DNA from: Amborella trichopoda
Lineage: Eukaryota > Streptophyta > Magnoliopsida > Amborellales > Amborellaceae
Reading direction: 5' to 3'
DNA: 64,000 nucleotides
Assembly (NCBI RefSeq): GCF_000471905.2
Contig: NW_006495273.1
Span: 3,106,334 to 3,170,333, forward strand
The position numbers and the translations under genes are program-made. A model generated the notes under the pieces. The model was not told the DNA's origin and made no database searches. It was given only the letters and a program-made list of their open reading frames with translations. Each line of letters opens with the position of its first letter. Within the stretch, counting starts at the first letter, position 1. Shown here piece after piece: positions 11,673 through 22,689 of the stretch.

Positions 11673-12242
11673 TATCTATTATGTATTGATTTTTATTAAT
11701 ATTAGTAAGTTCTAATTGACAATAATACTACTCTCGTACTATTGAAAACAATAAAATTGAAAAGTTTTATTGTTTACTAGTCAAATTGACAATAGTACTA
11801 GTCAAAGTATATACAACTCAAACATAAACGTAATGAAAATTTTAAAAACAATAAAATTGACAACAATTTTCTAGTACTAGTCTATTATGAAAAATCACTA
11901 TCCATCTCATTCTCAATAGCTTTAACGTCATATCCATTATCAATTCCGTGCAAATAGCACCTCATTTTGAGCAATTTTTACGTAAGTGGTACGTTTATTT
12001 TCAAATTTGAGTTCGTATTTTTTTGTTTTGTCTTACAAATATGATATCGTTTTGAATATTCTTTCTCACGTTAATAATAAGAAACCTACAAATATCATGA
12101 TATATTCACTTTATCTGAATGAATATTATAAGAGATAGTATTCAAATTCAAAATTATAGAAATAAAATAAAAAGGAAATAAGTGTATAGTGGAAAACTGT
12201 CTTAAGCATGCAGCTTCTCCAATTATTATTTATAAATGTGCA

Positions 12243-12605
12243 GTATGCATAAGGTTGCAACTTTAAACAATCAAATTAAGGTGCATCTCCAAACATCACC
12301 ACGAGATGTAATTTTGATGTCGAAAATTTTTAGTATAGTGTGAGAATATACTTTTATCTCCAAATATAAAATTTTAAATTAAAAGAGTAGTTCAAATAAA
12401 GCAGATCTATAAACGCATAAAAATCTTGAAAATTGATGGTCTAGATAATATATTGCAACGTGTACAATTTTCAAGACTCGAAATCTGGTTTTTTCTCTAT
12501 ATCTATACATCTCGATGTCGATAGGATGAATTAGATGCTTTTTCAACATCAAAGCAACCTTTTCAAAAGATTTTAGACATGCACCTTAATTCCAATTTGA
12601 ATGGT
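12243..12605 (-). mobile_element. hAT-type MITE family B, diverged copy
   Basis: It begins aacaatcaaattaaggtgca and ends with the inverse gcaccttaattccaatttga. Internal words such as cagatctataaacgcataaa and aaaattgatggtctagataa match the family. Confidence 0.6.
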
Positions 12606-13228
12606 TCCCATTGCCGCCAGGTTATAATGGAATTAGAAGAATAGAATTATACATAAAAATAAATATCTAACCCTTATTTAATAAATTTTATGTAATAACT
12701 GGAAATTCGTAAGAAACAAATATTTATGAATTATATACCCAGATTCCATCAGCAAAAGGTTAGGTTACAGAGAGAGATTCAAACGAAGATCGTTTTCAAA
12801 ACTGTAGTTGTTCTTCTTGTTCCACACTGGTCTATTTTTGGCAATATTAATTGCGGTGGGTTCTTACTTCTAAACTTGTAATTATGGTGGATCCTTATCA
12901 CAAAATGGAGGAGGCCCAGTCACTTAATTCAGCGTATAATCAGCTGCAAGCACAGTAGAGAGAGAAAGAGAGGGAGAAGTAGAGAGAGAAAGGAATACTA
13001 AGTGGCAGCAGCTGCTACAAAAGTAAAGGCAGGCAGATGGGCGTTTAATAAAGCTTGGGCGTGGGCGCAATCAATGCCAATACATATCAGTTTTAATGCT
13101 AAAAACTTATTTCAATTATGGAAAGAAACCCACCTCTATGTCTACCTAGTATCATGCTCTCTTAAACCTATTTTATTATATTCCAGTAGCATGGCGATGG
13201 CAATAAGGAGTGCATGTCTGTTGTTTTA

Positions 13229-13256
13229 GAGAGAGAGAGAGAGAGAGAGAGAGGTA
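13229..13256. repeat. (GA)n microsatellite
   Basis: An almost pure GA run, about 14 dinucleotides long, lies beside the assembly gap. Confidence 0.85.
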
Positions 13257-13273
13257 GTCGATGAGAGAGAAGT

Positions 13274-14168
13274 NNNNNNNNNNNNNNNNNNNNNNNNNNN
13301 NNNNNNNNNNNNNNNNNNNNNNNNNNNNNNNNNNNNNNNNNNNNNNNNNNNNNNNNNNNNNNNNNNNNNNNNNNNNNNNNNNNNNNNNNNNNNNNNNNNN
13401 NNNNNNNNNNNNNNNNNNNNNNNNNNNNNNNNNNNNNNNNNNNNNNNNNNNNNNNNNNNNNNNNNNNNNNNNNNNNNNNNNNNNNNNNNNNNNNNNNNNN
13501 NNNNNNNNNNNNNNNNNNNNNNNNNNNNNNNNNNNNNNNNNNNNNNNNNNNNNNNNNNNNNNNNNNNNNNNNNNNNNNNNNNNNNNNNNNNNNNNNNNNN
13601 NNNNNNNNNNNNNNNNNNNNNNNNNNNNNNNNNNNNNNNNNNNNNNNNNNNNNNNNNNNNNNNNNNNNNNNNNNNNNNNNNNNNNNNNNNNNNNNNNNNN
13701 NNNNNNNNNNNNNNNNNNNNNNNNNNNNNNNNNNNNNNNNNNNNNNNNNNNNNNNNNNNNNNNNNNNNNNNNNNNNNNNNNNNNNNNNNNNNNNNNNNNN
13801 NNNNNNNNNNNNNNNNNNNNNNNNNNNNNNNNNNNNNNNNNNNNNNNNNNNNNNNNNNNNNNNNNNNNNNNNNNNNNNNNNNNNNNNNNNNNNNNNNNNN
13901 NNNNNNNNNNNNNNNNNNNNNNNNNNNNNNNNNNNNNNNNNNNNNNNNNNNNNNNNNNNNNNNNNNNNNNNNNNNNNNNNNNNNNNNNNNNNNNNNNNNN
14001 NNNNNNNNNNNNNNNNNNNNNNNNNNNNNNNNNNNNNNNNNNNNNNNNNNNNNNNNNNNNNNNNNNNNNNNNNNNNNNNNNNNNNNNNNNNNNNNNNNNN
14101 NNNNNNNNNNNNNNNNNNNNNNNNNNNNNNNNNNNNNNNNNNNNNNNNNNNNNNNNNNNNNNNNNNNN
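13274..14168. other. Assembly gap (895 N)
   Basis: This is a run of N. Both edges are GA-rich, and the right edge is a tandem minisatellite, which is the likely reason the assembly failed. The gap lies about 220-1120 bp upstream of the inferred MIR394 TATA box, so part of that promoter is missing from the data. Confidence 0.98.
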
Positions 14169-14266
14169 GGTTCGATTTATTTTGCAGCGAAAAGGAGGAA
14201 AGAGAGAGAGAGAGAGAGAGAGAGATAGGACGGGGTTCGATTTATTTTGCAGCGAAAACGAGGAAA
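14169..14266. repeat. 64-bp tandem minisatellite at the gap edge
   Basis: Two units start ggttcgatttattttgcagc (14169 and about 14235), followed by gaaaaggaggaaag and a GA run. The second unit is partial. More units probably fill the gap, although this cannot be seen. Confidence 0.75.
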
Positions 14267-14390
14267 GGAACAATCAAAACCCCCAGCTCATGCGTTTCAG
14301 ATATAAAAACGCTTCCTATTTTCTCCTCTCCCTCTAAAACGCTCGCTACTGTCATTACTCCTCCTCCCCAACCCCTCACCTCCTTTACTT

Positions 14391-14400
14391 AATATATATA
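14391..14400 (+). promoter_or_regulatory. TATA box of the MIR394 promoter
   Basis: The sequence aatatatata is followed by a CT-rich leader (ccctctcgcttatttctccc) typical of plant transcription starts. A start about 25-35 nt downstream (about 14425-14435) would give a leader of roughly 250 nt before the miR394 hairpin, as for a pol II pri-miRNA. The start site is inferred. Confidence 0.55.
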
Positions 14401-14628
14401 ACCCTATTCCCTCTCGCTTATTTCTCCCCATCTTTCTCTCTCTACACTCCTAACCAACCTTCTCTCTCTACAGAGGCATACATCTTTTTCTTTCAATCTC
14501 CAGTCTAATTCTAGAGAGAGAGCGTTGAAGTTATTGTATTCTTTTTCACCCATCTATCTCTTGCCCGCTTCTTCTAGTTCTAGAGAGAAACTATTTTTCC
14601 CACCCATCAAACGAATCCTAGAGAAACA

Positions 14629-14721
14629 ATGGAGGTGTATTTGTTTGCATGGGTTTATCAAAGGGTTTCTTGCAGAGATTGTTGGCATTCTGTCCACCTC
14701 CTCCCTCTCTCTAAAAAATGA
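14629..14721 (+). CDS. Candidate 30-residue peptide frame in pri-miR394
   Basis: This frame starts at the first AUG downstream of the inferred transcription start; no ATG occurs between 14425 and 14629. The start context AACAATGG is close to the plant optimum. The frame encodes a peptide beginning MEVYLFAWVYQRV and stops at TGA 14719-14721. It runs through the whole mature miR394, so its codons there are fixed by the miRNA. Pri-miRNA-encoded peptides (miPEPs) are known for several plant MIR genes but usually lie upstream of the hairpin. It may simply be chance, and no homologue is recognised. Confidence 0.3.
   Translation: MEVYLFAWVYQRVSCRDCWHSVHLLPLSKK
14682..14701 (+). ncRNA. miR394: mature miR394 (5p)
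   Basis: The sequence TTGGCATTCTGTCCACCTCC is identical over all 20 nt to the conserved plant miR394. It begins with U, which suits loading into AGO1. Its known target is the LCR F-box mRNA; the target gene is not in this window. Confidence 0.97.
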
Positions 14722-14750
14722 GAGTTTTTCGATTTTAATGCATCGTGAGG

Positions 14751-14770
14751 AGGTGGGCATCCTGCCAACC
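14751..14770 (+). ncRNA. miR394*: miR394* (3p)
   Basis: The sequence aggtgggcatcctgccaacc pairs with the mature miRNA leaving 2-nt 3' overhangs. It closely resembles the known star strand (AGGUGGGCAU followed by ACUG and CAA). Confidence 0.9.
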
Positions 14771-15044
14771 ACACTCTGTGGGCTACTCTCTGTAAAACTC
14801 ATGCAATTGCAGGCTGCTCCAACAACAGTCTCGCTCTCTCTCTCTCACTCTTTCTTTCCTTTATTGAAAATTTTCACAGCGCCATTAATGATGAGCTCTG
14901 TTCTTGTTTGGGTGCGGTGCTTTTTTTTTTTGCAGGGAATATGGATGGCATGGGCATTTGTGAACTGAAAGAGCAGATGAGGAGCAACCTCTTTATCTTT
15001 CTCTCTCCTCTCTCTGTTTTTGAGGTTGGTAGCGTCATAAGTGG

Positions 15045-15045
<1 letters not shown>

Positions 15046-15081
<36 letters not shown>
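15046..15081. repeat. (GA)n microsatellite
   Basis: This is an uninterrupted GA run of about 17 dinucleotides. Further GA runs lie at 14200-14227, 15322-15341 and 15467-15485, which makes the MIR394 flank unusually rich in them. Confidence 0.9.
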
Positions 15082-15088
<7 letters not shown>

Positions 15089-15525
15089 TGGCGTAATTGG
15101 AGAGTGAGGAGTGGGTGAATTATTGAGCTTGGGCCTTGGGAACAATCATTGCAGACACGAAACACATGCTTTGTACCACTCATATTGTGGAGTGGGCTCA
15201 GGCCCATAAGGTGGCCTTTCTCCCTTGTTTTTGTCGCTTGATTTTAGAGAGAGAAGAGATGGGTCTGCCCACATCACTGCGATCAGTGAGAAGGAGAGTT
15301 TCTCTCTCTACTTTGTTTTTAGAGAGAGAGAGAGAGAGAGATTGCCTGGTTCCTCTCAGTTGTTTGAGAAATTATTGGTTTGGTTACTTAAGTCATGTCA
15401 AAAGATCGTCCTCTCCTGATTTGCTGCCAGCCCTCCGCGGTCATATATGTATGTTTGTAAGCCAAGCAAGAGAGAGAGAGAGAGAAACTCTACCTCCATC
15501 TCTCTCTAAAATAATTTGGATTCTT

Positions 15526-15570
15526 GAAGGGAAGGGAAGGGAAGGGAAGGGAAGGTAAGGGAAGGGAAGG
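15526..15570. repeat. (GGGAA)n microsatellite
   Basis: About nine tandem copies of gggaa with one substitution (ggtaa). Confidence 0.9.
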
Positions 15571-15599
15571 GATCCCCTTTGTCCCGAGAAAAATAGGTG

Positions 15600-16560
15600 A
15601 GGGTGCATCTGACGAGATACATTTAGGGTAATAAGCCACCTAAGTTCAAATAAATTCATACATGACAGTGGAAGCCCATCTGCCGTGTATCATTTAATTT
15701 TAATTTGGTAGCCTATTATTACCCACTATGTATCTCTTGATGTTGATCCCTTGGGTTCGTTCTTCGCTATTTCTATATTCTATTTTGCTTCTTCACGAAG
15801 AGAGAGAAAGGGGAGCCAACCCCTTCTGGAAGCCAAAACTTCTTCTTCGACAGAGAGAGAGACGTAACACTGATAATGGAATTTGCTTAAGTGAACACAT
15901 TAGGGCAACTTCTTGGAAAATATGTTGGTTTTTATTGAATTATGTTAGAAAACGTAAAATAACTCTTACAAAAAATTAACCAGCTCTTTGAAAGATTAGT
16001 TTTTAAAAAATATGTAAATTGAATTATCAACTTATTTGCATTGTCACCCCTATTTTGATCTCCTCAAGTGGCAACGTGCAATAGTCACTCTAGCATGCCA
16101 ATAATTTGTATTGTTTCCCACTAACAGATACATATGTATATATATTCTAAGATGCTTATGTATCTAAAATAAATAAAACTACCTTAAAATTTATGTATGG
16201 ACCATAATTCTTTTGCGAAATTACTTTTTGGTTCATATTTATGTGAATTTTATGTTGGGTTTCTACTATTTCATGCTTTTCCCTTTTATTTTGCTTTGCC
16301 GTTGCAAACAAACATCGGATCCCCAAGTATACAGACTGACTCATATCTAAGATCGTATGTCATTCGAAACACCGACCGCCCCATAGCTTTTCTTTATGAG
16401 TAGCAAAAAAGATTTGGGTGGATTTAATATCCCCAATATTGGACTGCCCAATTTAAGCATAAATACCCCCGTCTCGTGGGTTCTTTTTATTGGGTGATGA
16501 AGCATAATTGACAAAGCATAATATCCATGATCTGGTCGTATATAGCACAAGAAAAAAATT
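15600..16560. other. Intergenic, nothing recognised
   Basis: This is AT-rich sequence. Several short frames on both strands lack domain character. It contains scattered agagagaga words of the same type as the MIR394 flank. Confidence 0.35.
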
Positions 16561-16619
16561 TGGTGATCTAGTGTTAGAGATATTAGACCTGGAAACTTGC
16601 ATATTTCTTAAATAATGAA

Positions 16620-19062
16620 AAGTCGGTAAAGTTATCCCAGGAGAGAGTTTGATTACGCAACGTAGATTTGTGGTTATAGGTTAACATAAAGAGATGAAAA
16701 GGAAATGGTTGAAATTAAGAGGTATCCAAGAACTAGGTAGTGAATATTAAAAAAAAAAAATGAAAAAATAGATACATTTAGAGATAAATTAGTTAGACAC
16801 TTTGAGCATGAGGTTAATATTATGTAGTATAAGATGGCTGACTGTTAAGAAAGTGGCATAATAAATTTTTTAGGAGAAATTAGAGGGAAAATAATTTCGG
16901 TGAGGAAATTTCAGAAGACCATTAACCAAAGATGGGCATGTTATAAAACTTGACAATGTAATATAACTAATAAAAAATTAAAAGAATATAAAAATGCTAA
17001 TAAAAACACTAAACGAAAGGATGAAAAAGATGTGTTCAAATTAGCAAAAAAGAGGATAAAAAAATATAGGGATCTAGACCATATTAAATGTATTATCAAA
17101 GGGTCATGGTGAGTGATTGAGAGGTCAACAAAAAGGTGAAGAATTTATTTTATTAAATGACAAATACAATAGGAACACAACAATCGAATGAACTTTTGTC
17201 ATAAATGAATGCGGAGGTCATATATATATTCGTAGGATTAGGATATCAGAAGAGAAGTTTTGAAGATGATGAAGATAAAAAAGGCTTTAGGATTAGATGG
17301 TATCTTGATAAAGGTTTGGAAGTGTATGGAGAGTTCGGCCTTGACTGATTGATCAAGTTGTTCAACAAAGTGTTGAGAACAAAGAAATGCCAGATGAATG
17401 GATAAAAAGTATTCTAGTACCTATTTAGAAGAACTAATGAGATATACAAAATTGTGTGACCTATTGAGGGATTAGACTTATAATCAACACTATGAAGCTG
17501 TGGAAGATAGTGATTAAGCAACGACTAAGGCATAAAACAAGCATATTAGAAAATCCATTTAATTCTATATTAGAGAAGACAACAATTGATGCTATTATTC
17601 TACTTAAACAATTGATTGAGAAGTTTAGGAAGAAGGAAAGAGACCGTCTCATGATTTTTATTGATCTAGATAAAGATTATAATGAAGTACCTTGTGATTT
17701 TATTTGATGGTTGCTGGAAAAGAAGTTTCTAGAACTACATTGCCTTGGTGCAAGATATGTTTGAGGGAGCGCTAGTTACTTTGCGAATACCTACTTGAAA
17801 GCTGAGTGAGTTTTTAGTGATAATGTAATAAGTGGTGCGAAATCTGCGATGTCAAAGTGTTGGCAATGCGAATGCCCGAATTGTTGAATAGTAATGCCAG
17901 AATTTTGGCCCTCTAACAGTTCCAAAATAACCCAGATGAAACAAAGGCTAAAAATAAAGATTGAAAAGGAGACAGGGAAATTCTGGGGGCTAGGATGGTG
18001 TAGAATTGGAACCAACAGTTTAGGCGTCAGTGATAACAGTGCTAGGGTATTCTTGTGTTATTGTAGGGTATTCTTGTGTTATTGTCCCTAATGCTGGAGA
18101 TGTTGATGCCCACGCTCGGTTTCCTGGATTTCTAGCAAGCACAAGAGAAGGATTGGCGTTAGGAATCAACATTGAGTCCCATACCTCTCTGTCCTAGTTA
18201 TAGATGACTTAAGTAGGTACCTATAAGATGAGGCATCATAGTGTACGTTGATAGTGGACGAAATAGTTTTTAGCGATGAGATCTAAAGCAGCATCAGCAC
18301 AAAGTTAGAACTTTGGAGGTTGCTCTGGAATCTAAAGGTTTTAAAGTTGGCCAGATTAAGATAGCGTATATGCATTACAATTTTAGTAATAAAAGTAGAG
18401 ACGAGGAAATAGTTAAGATTGACAACCAAGAAATATCCAAAAAAGTGTATTTTCAACATCTTGGGGTCGATAATCTAGGAAAGTAGAGAGATTGAATAAG
18501 ATATCGCACATAGAATTAGAGTTGGGTGGGTGAAGTGGAGATGTGCAACTAGAGTTTTATGTAATCGCGATATACTAATGAAGTTGAAGGGCAAGTTTAA
18601 TAGGACAACTCTATGACTAACTTTGTTTTATGAGGCGGAATTTTGGGTGCTCAAGAAAAGATATACTCATGAGATGAATGTAGTTGAGATGAGAGTATTG
18701 ATATGGATGATTGGCAAGACAAGAGGGGATGTAATTCGAAATTAATACATTCAAGAGAACTTAGATGTGGCTCCAATAGACTATAAGATGAGAGAAAATA
18801 GGCTTAGGTGGGTTGGCCATGTGCAGCGCAAGCCCAGTACAATACCTATTACGAGGTGTGAGTTAGATCTAATAAAAAATTCATAGAGAGCAACGGATAG
18901 GCCCAAAAGGACACAGTTGGAAGTAGTGAGAAAATATGTGGGGACTTATGGCCTCACTAAAGGTATAGCCCTTGATAGAGCTGAATGACGAACCGAGATT
19001 TGTGTAGTCAACCCCAAATAGTTGATAAAATACTCTAATGATAATAATGATGATGTATGCTC
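16620..19062 (+). mobile_element. RTE-clade LINE, decayed, 3' end intact
   Basis: Fragments of the endonuclease-reverse transcriptase of plant RTE LINEs can be followed in order. The endonuclease-linker zone reads GESLITQRRFVVIG near 16640 and KDEKDVFKLAKKR near 17020. The RT start resembles KKALGLDGILIKVWKCMESS near 17280. Near 17490-17700 there is MKLWKIVIKQRLRHKTS followed by DRLMIFIDLDKDYNEVPCD (compare the family's FIDLEKAYD). Near 18320 there is ALESKGFKV, and the C-terminal zone RLRWVGHVQ...AEW lies near 18800-18990. All parts are split by stops and frameshifts, so it is inactive. About 350-400 bp of unrelated sequence separates the RT blocks at about 17770-18170, probably a later insertion. 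The element ends in an ATGATG/TAATGA repeat (19035-19062), the usual RTE tail. Confidence 0.85.
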
Positions 19063-19644
19063 TAGAGATATCGAACTGGTATAATTCAACAAATTTGCTA
19101 CGAATGGGGTGGTTTAATAAGGGGTGGTTTGATGTTTCCAATATTGGATTGCTTTTGAAATCAGTCAAACCTCATATTTGGGGCATACGGATTGTCCTAC
19201 AGCAACAAAAATAAAATAAAAGTAAAAAAGAATGCATTGGATAAAATTACAATAAATAAAAAATAAAAAATGTGGGACTTGCAAAGTAAAATTTACAAAA
19301 ATAAATGTAATTCACTTGTATTGCTATTATACCTCGTCATTATTTTCCTTTGCATCAGTCCCATGGGTGAATTTTTCGGCTATTTTAGATGAAAATCATA
19401 GTCGAACAAGTGTATATCATTTATAACAAGTGAAAATGATTTAAAATTCTCCTCTATCATTCAACCACCAGGATCATCACACCAAAAAAAGAAGGAATTT
19501 TTGGCGAAGCAACACACTTTGTAGCCTTTTTTTTTTTGGGTATCTTCAGTTCTTCACTGATTATGAGATTTGAATTGCCTTTTTGGAGCTCCATGTTCAT
19601 ATAAATTTGAGGTGAGAATGGTTTGTTGCGATTTAGGGCATTTT

Positions 19645-19725
19645 TCAACTTCCTTTTTTTTCTTTTTTTTTTGCGTAATTTAGTGAGGATGACGAGCCCC
19701 TATTTGGTTTTTCAACTTCTTACGC
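19645..19725 (-). mobile_element. SINE-like retroposon, partial 3' end
   Basis: A poly(T) stretch followed by gcgtaatttagtgaggatgacgagcccctat matches the reverse complement of the SINE-like 3' end found at 58020 and 41968. The rest of the element is not recognisable. Confidence 0.4.
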
Positions 19726-19761
19726 CCTTAAAAATGCAGATTCATGACTTGCCGGATGATC

Positions 19762-20015
19762 TTTTTTACAAAAGGGAAAATTTATATAAGGTTGATGCTT
19801 TAAATTGTAGAATTAAAGGAGTACCTCACAACTCCATCAAAAAAAGCTATTTTGATATTAGAAAACTATCCAATCAATCATCTCGACATCAAGATGTATG
19901 AATTGGAGGGGAGAAGAAGATCTCCCAAAATAATACATCTTGTAATTTAGAGTTTAAAATTTTATAGTGAGAGATAAAAATAGATCCTCAAACTATCTTA
20001 AAAATGTTTTACACC
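19762..20015 (+). mobile_element. hAT-type MITE family B, truncated copy
   Basis: The left half is present: gggaaaatttatataaggttgatgc, ggagtacctcacaactccat, aatcatctcgacatcaagatg and taatacatcttgtaat. The second terminal repeat is missing. Confidence 0.5.
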
Positions 20016-20019
20016 AAAA

Positions 20020-21500
20020 TTCTTGTGTCTAAGAGAGCAAATTAGAGAGAGAAAGATGGAGGAGAGAGAGGGGCGTGCCTCTTTAGGAGAGAGAGAGGTT
20101 ATGGGAGTGAGATAGAGGTTATGTTGAGATTGAGGGGAGAGCACCTCTATTTATAATGAATATTTAGGTTTAGGGTTTCTTTAGGATTTTCCCATAGTTT
20201 GCTTTTTTCATGAGATTGAATCTAGACCGTTGATCAAGGTGACTTGTGGGTTGAGAGATCTGAGCCATCTATTCTATAGATAGGTCATCAACATTTTGGA
20301 AGGTGCTTGGACCATTATCCCCCTTTCCTTAAACCATTTTCCCATCAATATATTTTAAATAAAATAAATATCATGCATTCTATGAAATTGCACGATCCAT
20401 GTCACATATTCCATAAGGATATGTCAAATAATATCAAGTAGATAAATACTACCAAATACAAATAAGATAAGATTTATATCAATTCAAATTGACCATATCT
20501 CTTTAAAACAAACTTGCTGCAAAATAGATAAAGCCATAGTCAATATATCCCTTCTAAGATTTGACCATATGCCACAAATCAAACTAACCATATCTTAAAA
20601 GCAAACAAGAGAATCCAAAGAGGGTGGGGCTGTGCCACCCTTTTGTGGTATATGTGGATCCCACCTACATGCCACATGGTGGGCCCATGTGCACTATAGG
20701 CCCCCATGAAATTTTATTAAAAAAAAATATTATTTTTAAAATTGAATAAAACAATTTAAAATATATATTTGAATTTTTATAACTTTGTAAGAACAATAAC
20801 TATATTTTTATAAGTCCAAAAATAACTATATTTTTATAAGTCCAAAAATATTGAGAGATTCATAAAAATTCAAATAATAAAACTAAAATCATTTCAACAA
20901 TAAAATGAACACAATTAAATTAATATGATGGGAAATGATCTATATGGTTTTAGGAATCCAATTTGTAATAACGGGGTACTCCACCTTCAACTGTGGTCTA
21001 CATACCACACTAGCTTTATCGAACCGACCCAATATTTCTCATGACTCACAATCCAAGCAGGGGCTCATTAGCGGATCACCAAAGTCAGGTCGATGAATCA
21101 AGGGGTGTGGATTACAGGTAATTCCCTAGAGACGAGTCAAGGTCACTACAACCTGATGCGTCCACAGCTCTGACGCATATGGGTACCTCTCGCACATGCA
21201 TACGCTTCACCCAAAGGTGGATATCTGGCTTTCCCGAACGATCTATCAATATGCATGTCGTGTGATGGAACTTGGGTGAAGTTTTGGCCCCCCGTCTTAA
21301 TAGGCCTACCATCGCATACAAGGGTCACACAGTCCCTCGGCTTACTCATCTAGGTATAATCTTCGACCTCAAAACCCTCCTCAGTTAATTATTTATGCCT
21401 AAATACCTTGGGTTTTCCAACCGTCTGGCTTAGATCGATAAACACAATCCGGTATAAGTAAACATCATTTGCTTAGTATAGTCCTCGAGGGACCACACTC
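20020..21500 (-). mobile_element. LTR-like repeat, copy 1 (fossil, possible solo LTR)
   Basis: The reverse strand holds, in order, a GC-richer block (containing cctgtaatccac and gggtcggttcg), gggcccaccatgtggcatgt, a TATA box (tataaatag at 20145-20153) and a CT-rich leader (cctccatctttctctctct). The same order and similar words occur on the plus strand at 40170-41660. The U3-TATA-leader layout suggests a solo LTR of a large-LTR retrotransposon. No internal region is attached. The ends are not defined, and the copies are well diverged and therefore old. The family cannot be assigned. Confidence 0.4.
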
Positions 21501-21584
21501 TCATTAAATTTATGTTTCACTATAAAAGTATTTCAATACACACTTATAAGGCTTTTAAAGACCACATAAATTCAAGATTTGTAT

Positions 21585-21653
21585 CCATCTTTAAGATGGA
21601 TGCTTTATACCTCGGGAACCGTAAATGTAGAAATATGGTCCCTGCCGCATGAA
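21585..21653 (-). mobile_element. MITE family C, terminal fragment
   Basis: In reverse it reads gtttcatgcggcagggaccat...atttctacatttacggttcc...gcatccatcttaaagatgga. This matches the left end of the elements at 27331 and 42408. It includes the short palindrome catccatcttaaagatggatg. Confidence 0.5.
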
Positions 21654-22689
21654 ACAATTTTCCAAAATATATAGATATATTTTCGATCCAAAATTTTAGA
21701 GTTCAATAATCTCAATCAACCATGACAATGATCTAACTTTAGAATTTTTCTTTTCAAAAAATATAAGTATTATTTTTTGTATTCTTTTCTTCACCTTCCA
21801 TTTTAACTTTGAGTGGATGTAACTTTTTTACATTCATCTAAAAGATGGGTGTTAGATGGACAAGGGAACACATGGTAATAGGTAAGTCGGCTAACTCCCC
21901 TGATTACATGTGCATGTAAGGATATTTTGTTGAGCGAAGTATACTATGATCCCGTGGGAATATACTGTGCAACTACTACCTCACCCAAAATACCTATTTA
22001 GTAAGATTTTTTAGTCTAAAATCATGGGAACCATTTAAAAATTATTACATGATTATTCTCAAAAGAAAAATTTTTATTTTTGACTTTTGTGATACTTAGA
22101 TTTAGCCTTTTAAAAATTAGATTGTCTCCATTCAATCTTGAAGCACTATTTTTTTTAGTACATAAAGAGTTTATTTGGAAGATTTCTTGAATTGAGATTA
22201 ATCTGTAAGTTATAGAGATTACATATCCAACAATTAAGATCTAAAAAATATTCCTAGCATATAGTGTGCCCGATTAACCTAGCAGGAGTGGGAATTCTTT
22301 CGGGTATTTTGTTTTCTTCGATGGCCTCCAAGTCTGTCTCTCTCTTTCACACACACAACACACATTAAAGTTGTGTTTAAGTTCGTTTGAAAACAATTTG
22401 AGGAAATTTCTATAAATAGGAATTGAACATGGATGAATTTGAAATTGAGAAAAAAAACTTGAAAGGTGACCATAGACATGAATGGAAGACTGCCAATCCA
22501 TAGAAGTAGTTTTTAAAAAATTGACAATTCTCTTCATGCGCCGTCTTTAATTTCTTCCTGAAAACTATCGGTTAGATATGTAGCCGCTTTTCAAAGATCT
22601 TTTCCCAAAATAGCCTGAGTTCAATCCCTATAGTAAATTTGTTTTAATATTTAGTGGGGCACTATTGGTAAGAGAATACTTTGATTTAA

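Larger units (their letters stand above)
14671..14780 (+). ncRNA. MIR394: pre-miR394 hairpin
   Basis: The miRNA/miRNA* duplex pairs 14682-14701 with 14749-14768. It has 16 Watson-Crick pairs, one G-U pair and a symmetrical three-base internal loop opposite miRNA positions 7-9. Below it, tgcagag (14671-14677) pairs with ctctgtg (14774-14780) after a small internal loop. The terminal loop is about 47 nt (14702-14748). DCL1 cuts would leave 2-nt 3' overhangs on both strands. Pairing was done by hand and no energy was calculated. Confidence 0.93.
14425..14800 (+). ncRNA. MIR394: MIR394 primary transcript (minimum extent)
   Basis: This is a non-coding pol II transcript that yields miR394, which represses the F-box gene LEAF CURLING RESPONSIVENESS and so acts in shoot-meristem and leaf development (established for Arabidopsis). 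The left end is inferred from the TATA box. The right end is unknown and may extend into the CT-rich region beyond 15 kb. The precursor hairpin is at 14671-14780 with the mature miRNA on the 5' arm, as in known MIR394 genes. The transcript is flanked by AMY2 and a pseudouridine synthase gene in the same order as recalled for Arabidopsis MIR394B. It contains a 30-codon AUG frame at 14629-14721. Confidence 0.85.

Noticed and set aside
13176-14337. Long open frames on both strands (358 and 365 codons)
   Set aside because: They are almost entirely N. The gap creates the apparent frames, and the edges are GA/CT repeats.
14525-14968. A 147-codon frame over MIR394
   Set aside because: It starts at a TTG codon, is built largely from CT repeats and the miRNA hairpin, and has no domain. 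The miRNA gene explains the region.
15340-15372. TGCCTGGTTCCTCTCAG, similar at first sight to miR160
   Set aside because: It shares only the first part of miR160 (TGCCTGGCTCCCTG...) and no pairing star strand is seen nearby.
18881-19168. A 95-codon minus-strand frame
   Set aside because: It is antisense to the 3' end of the RTE LINE.
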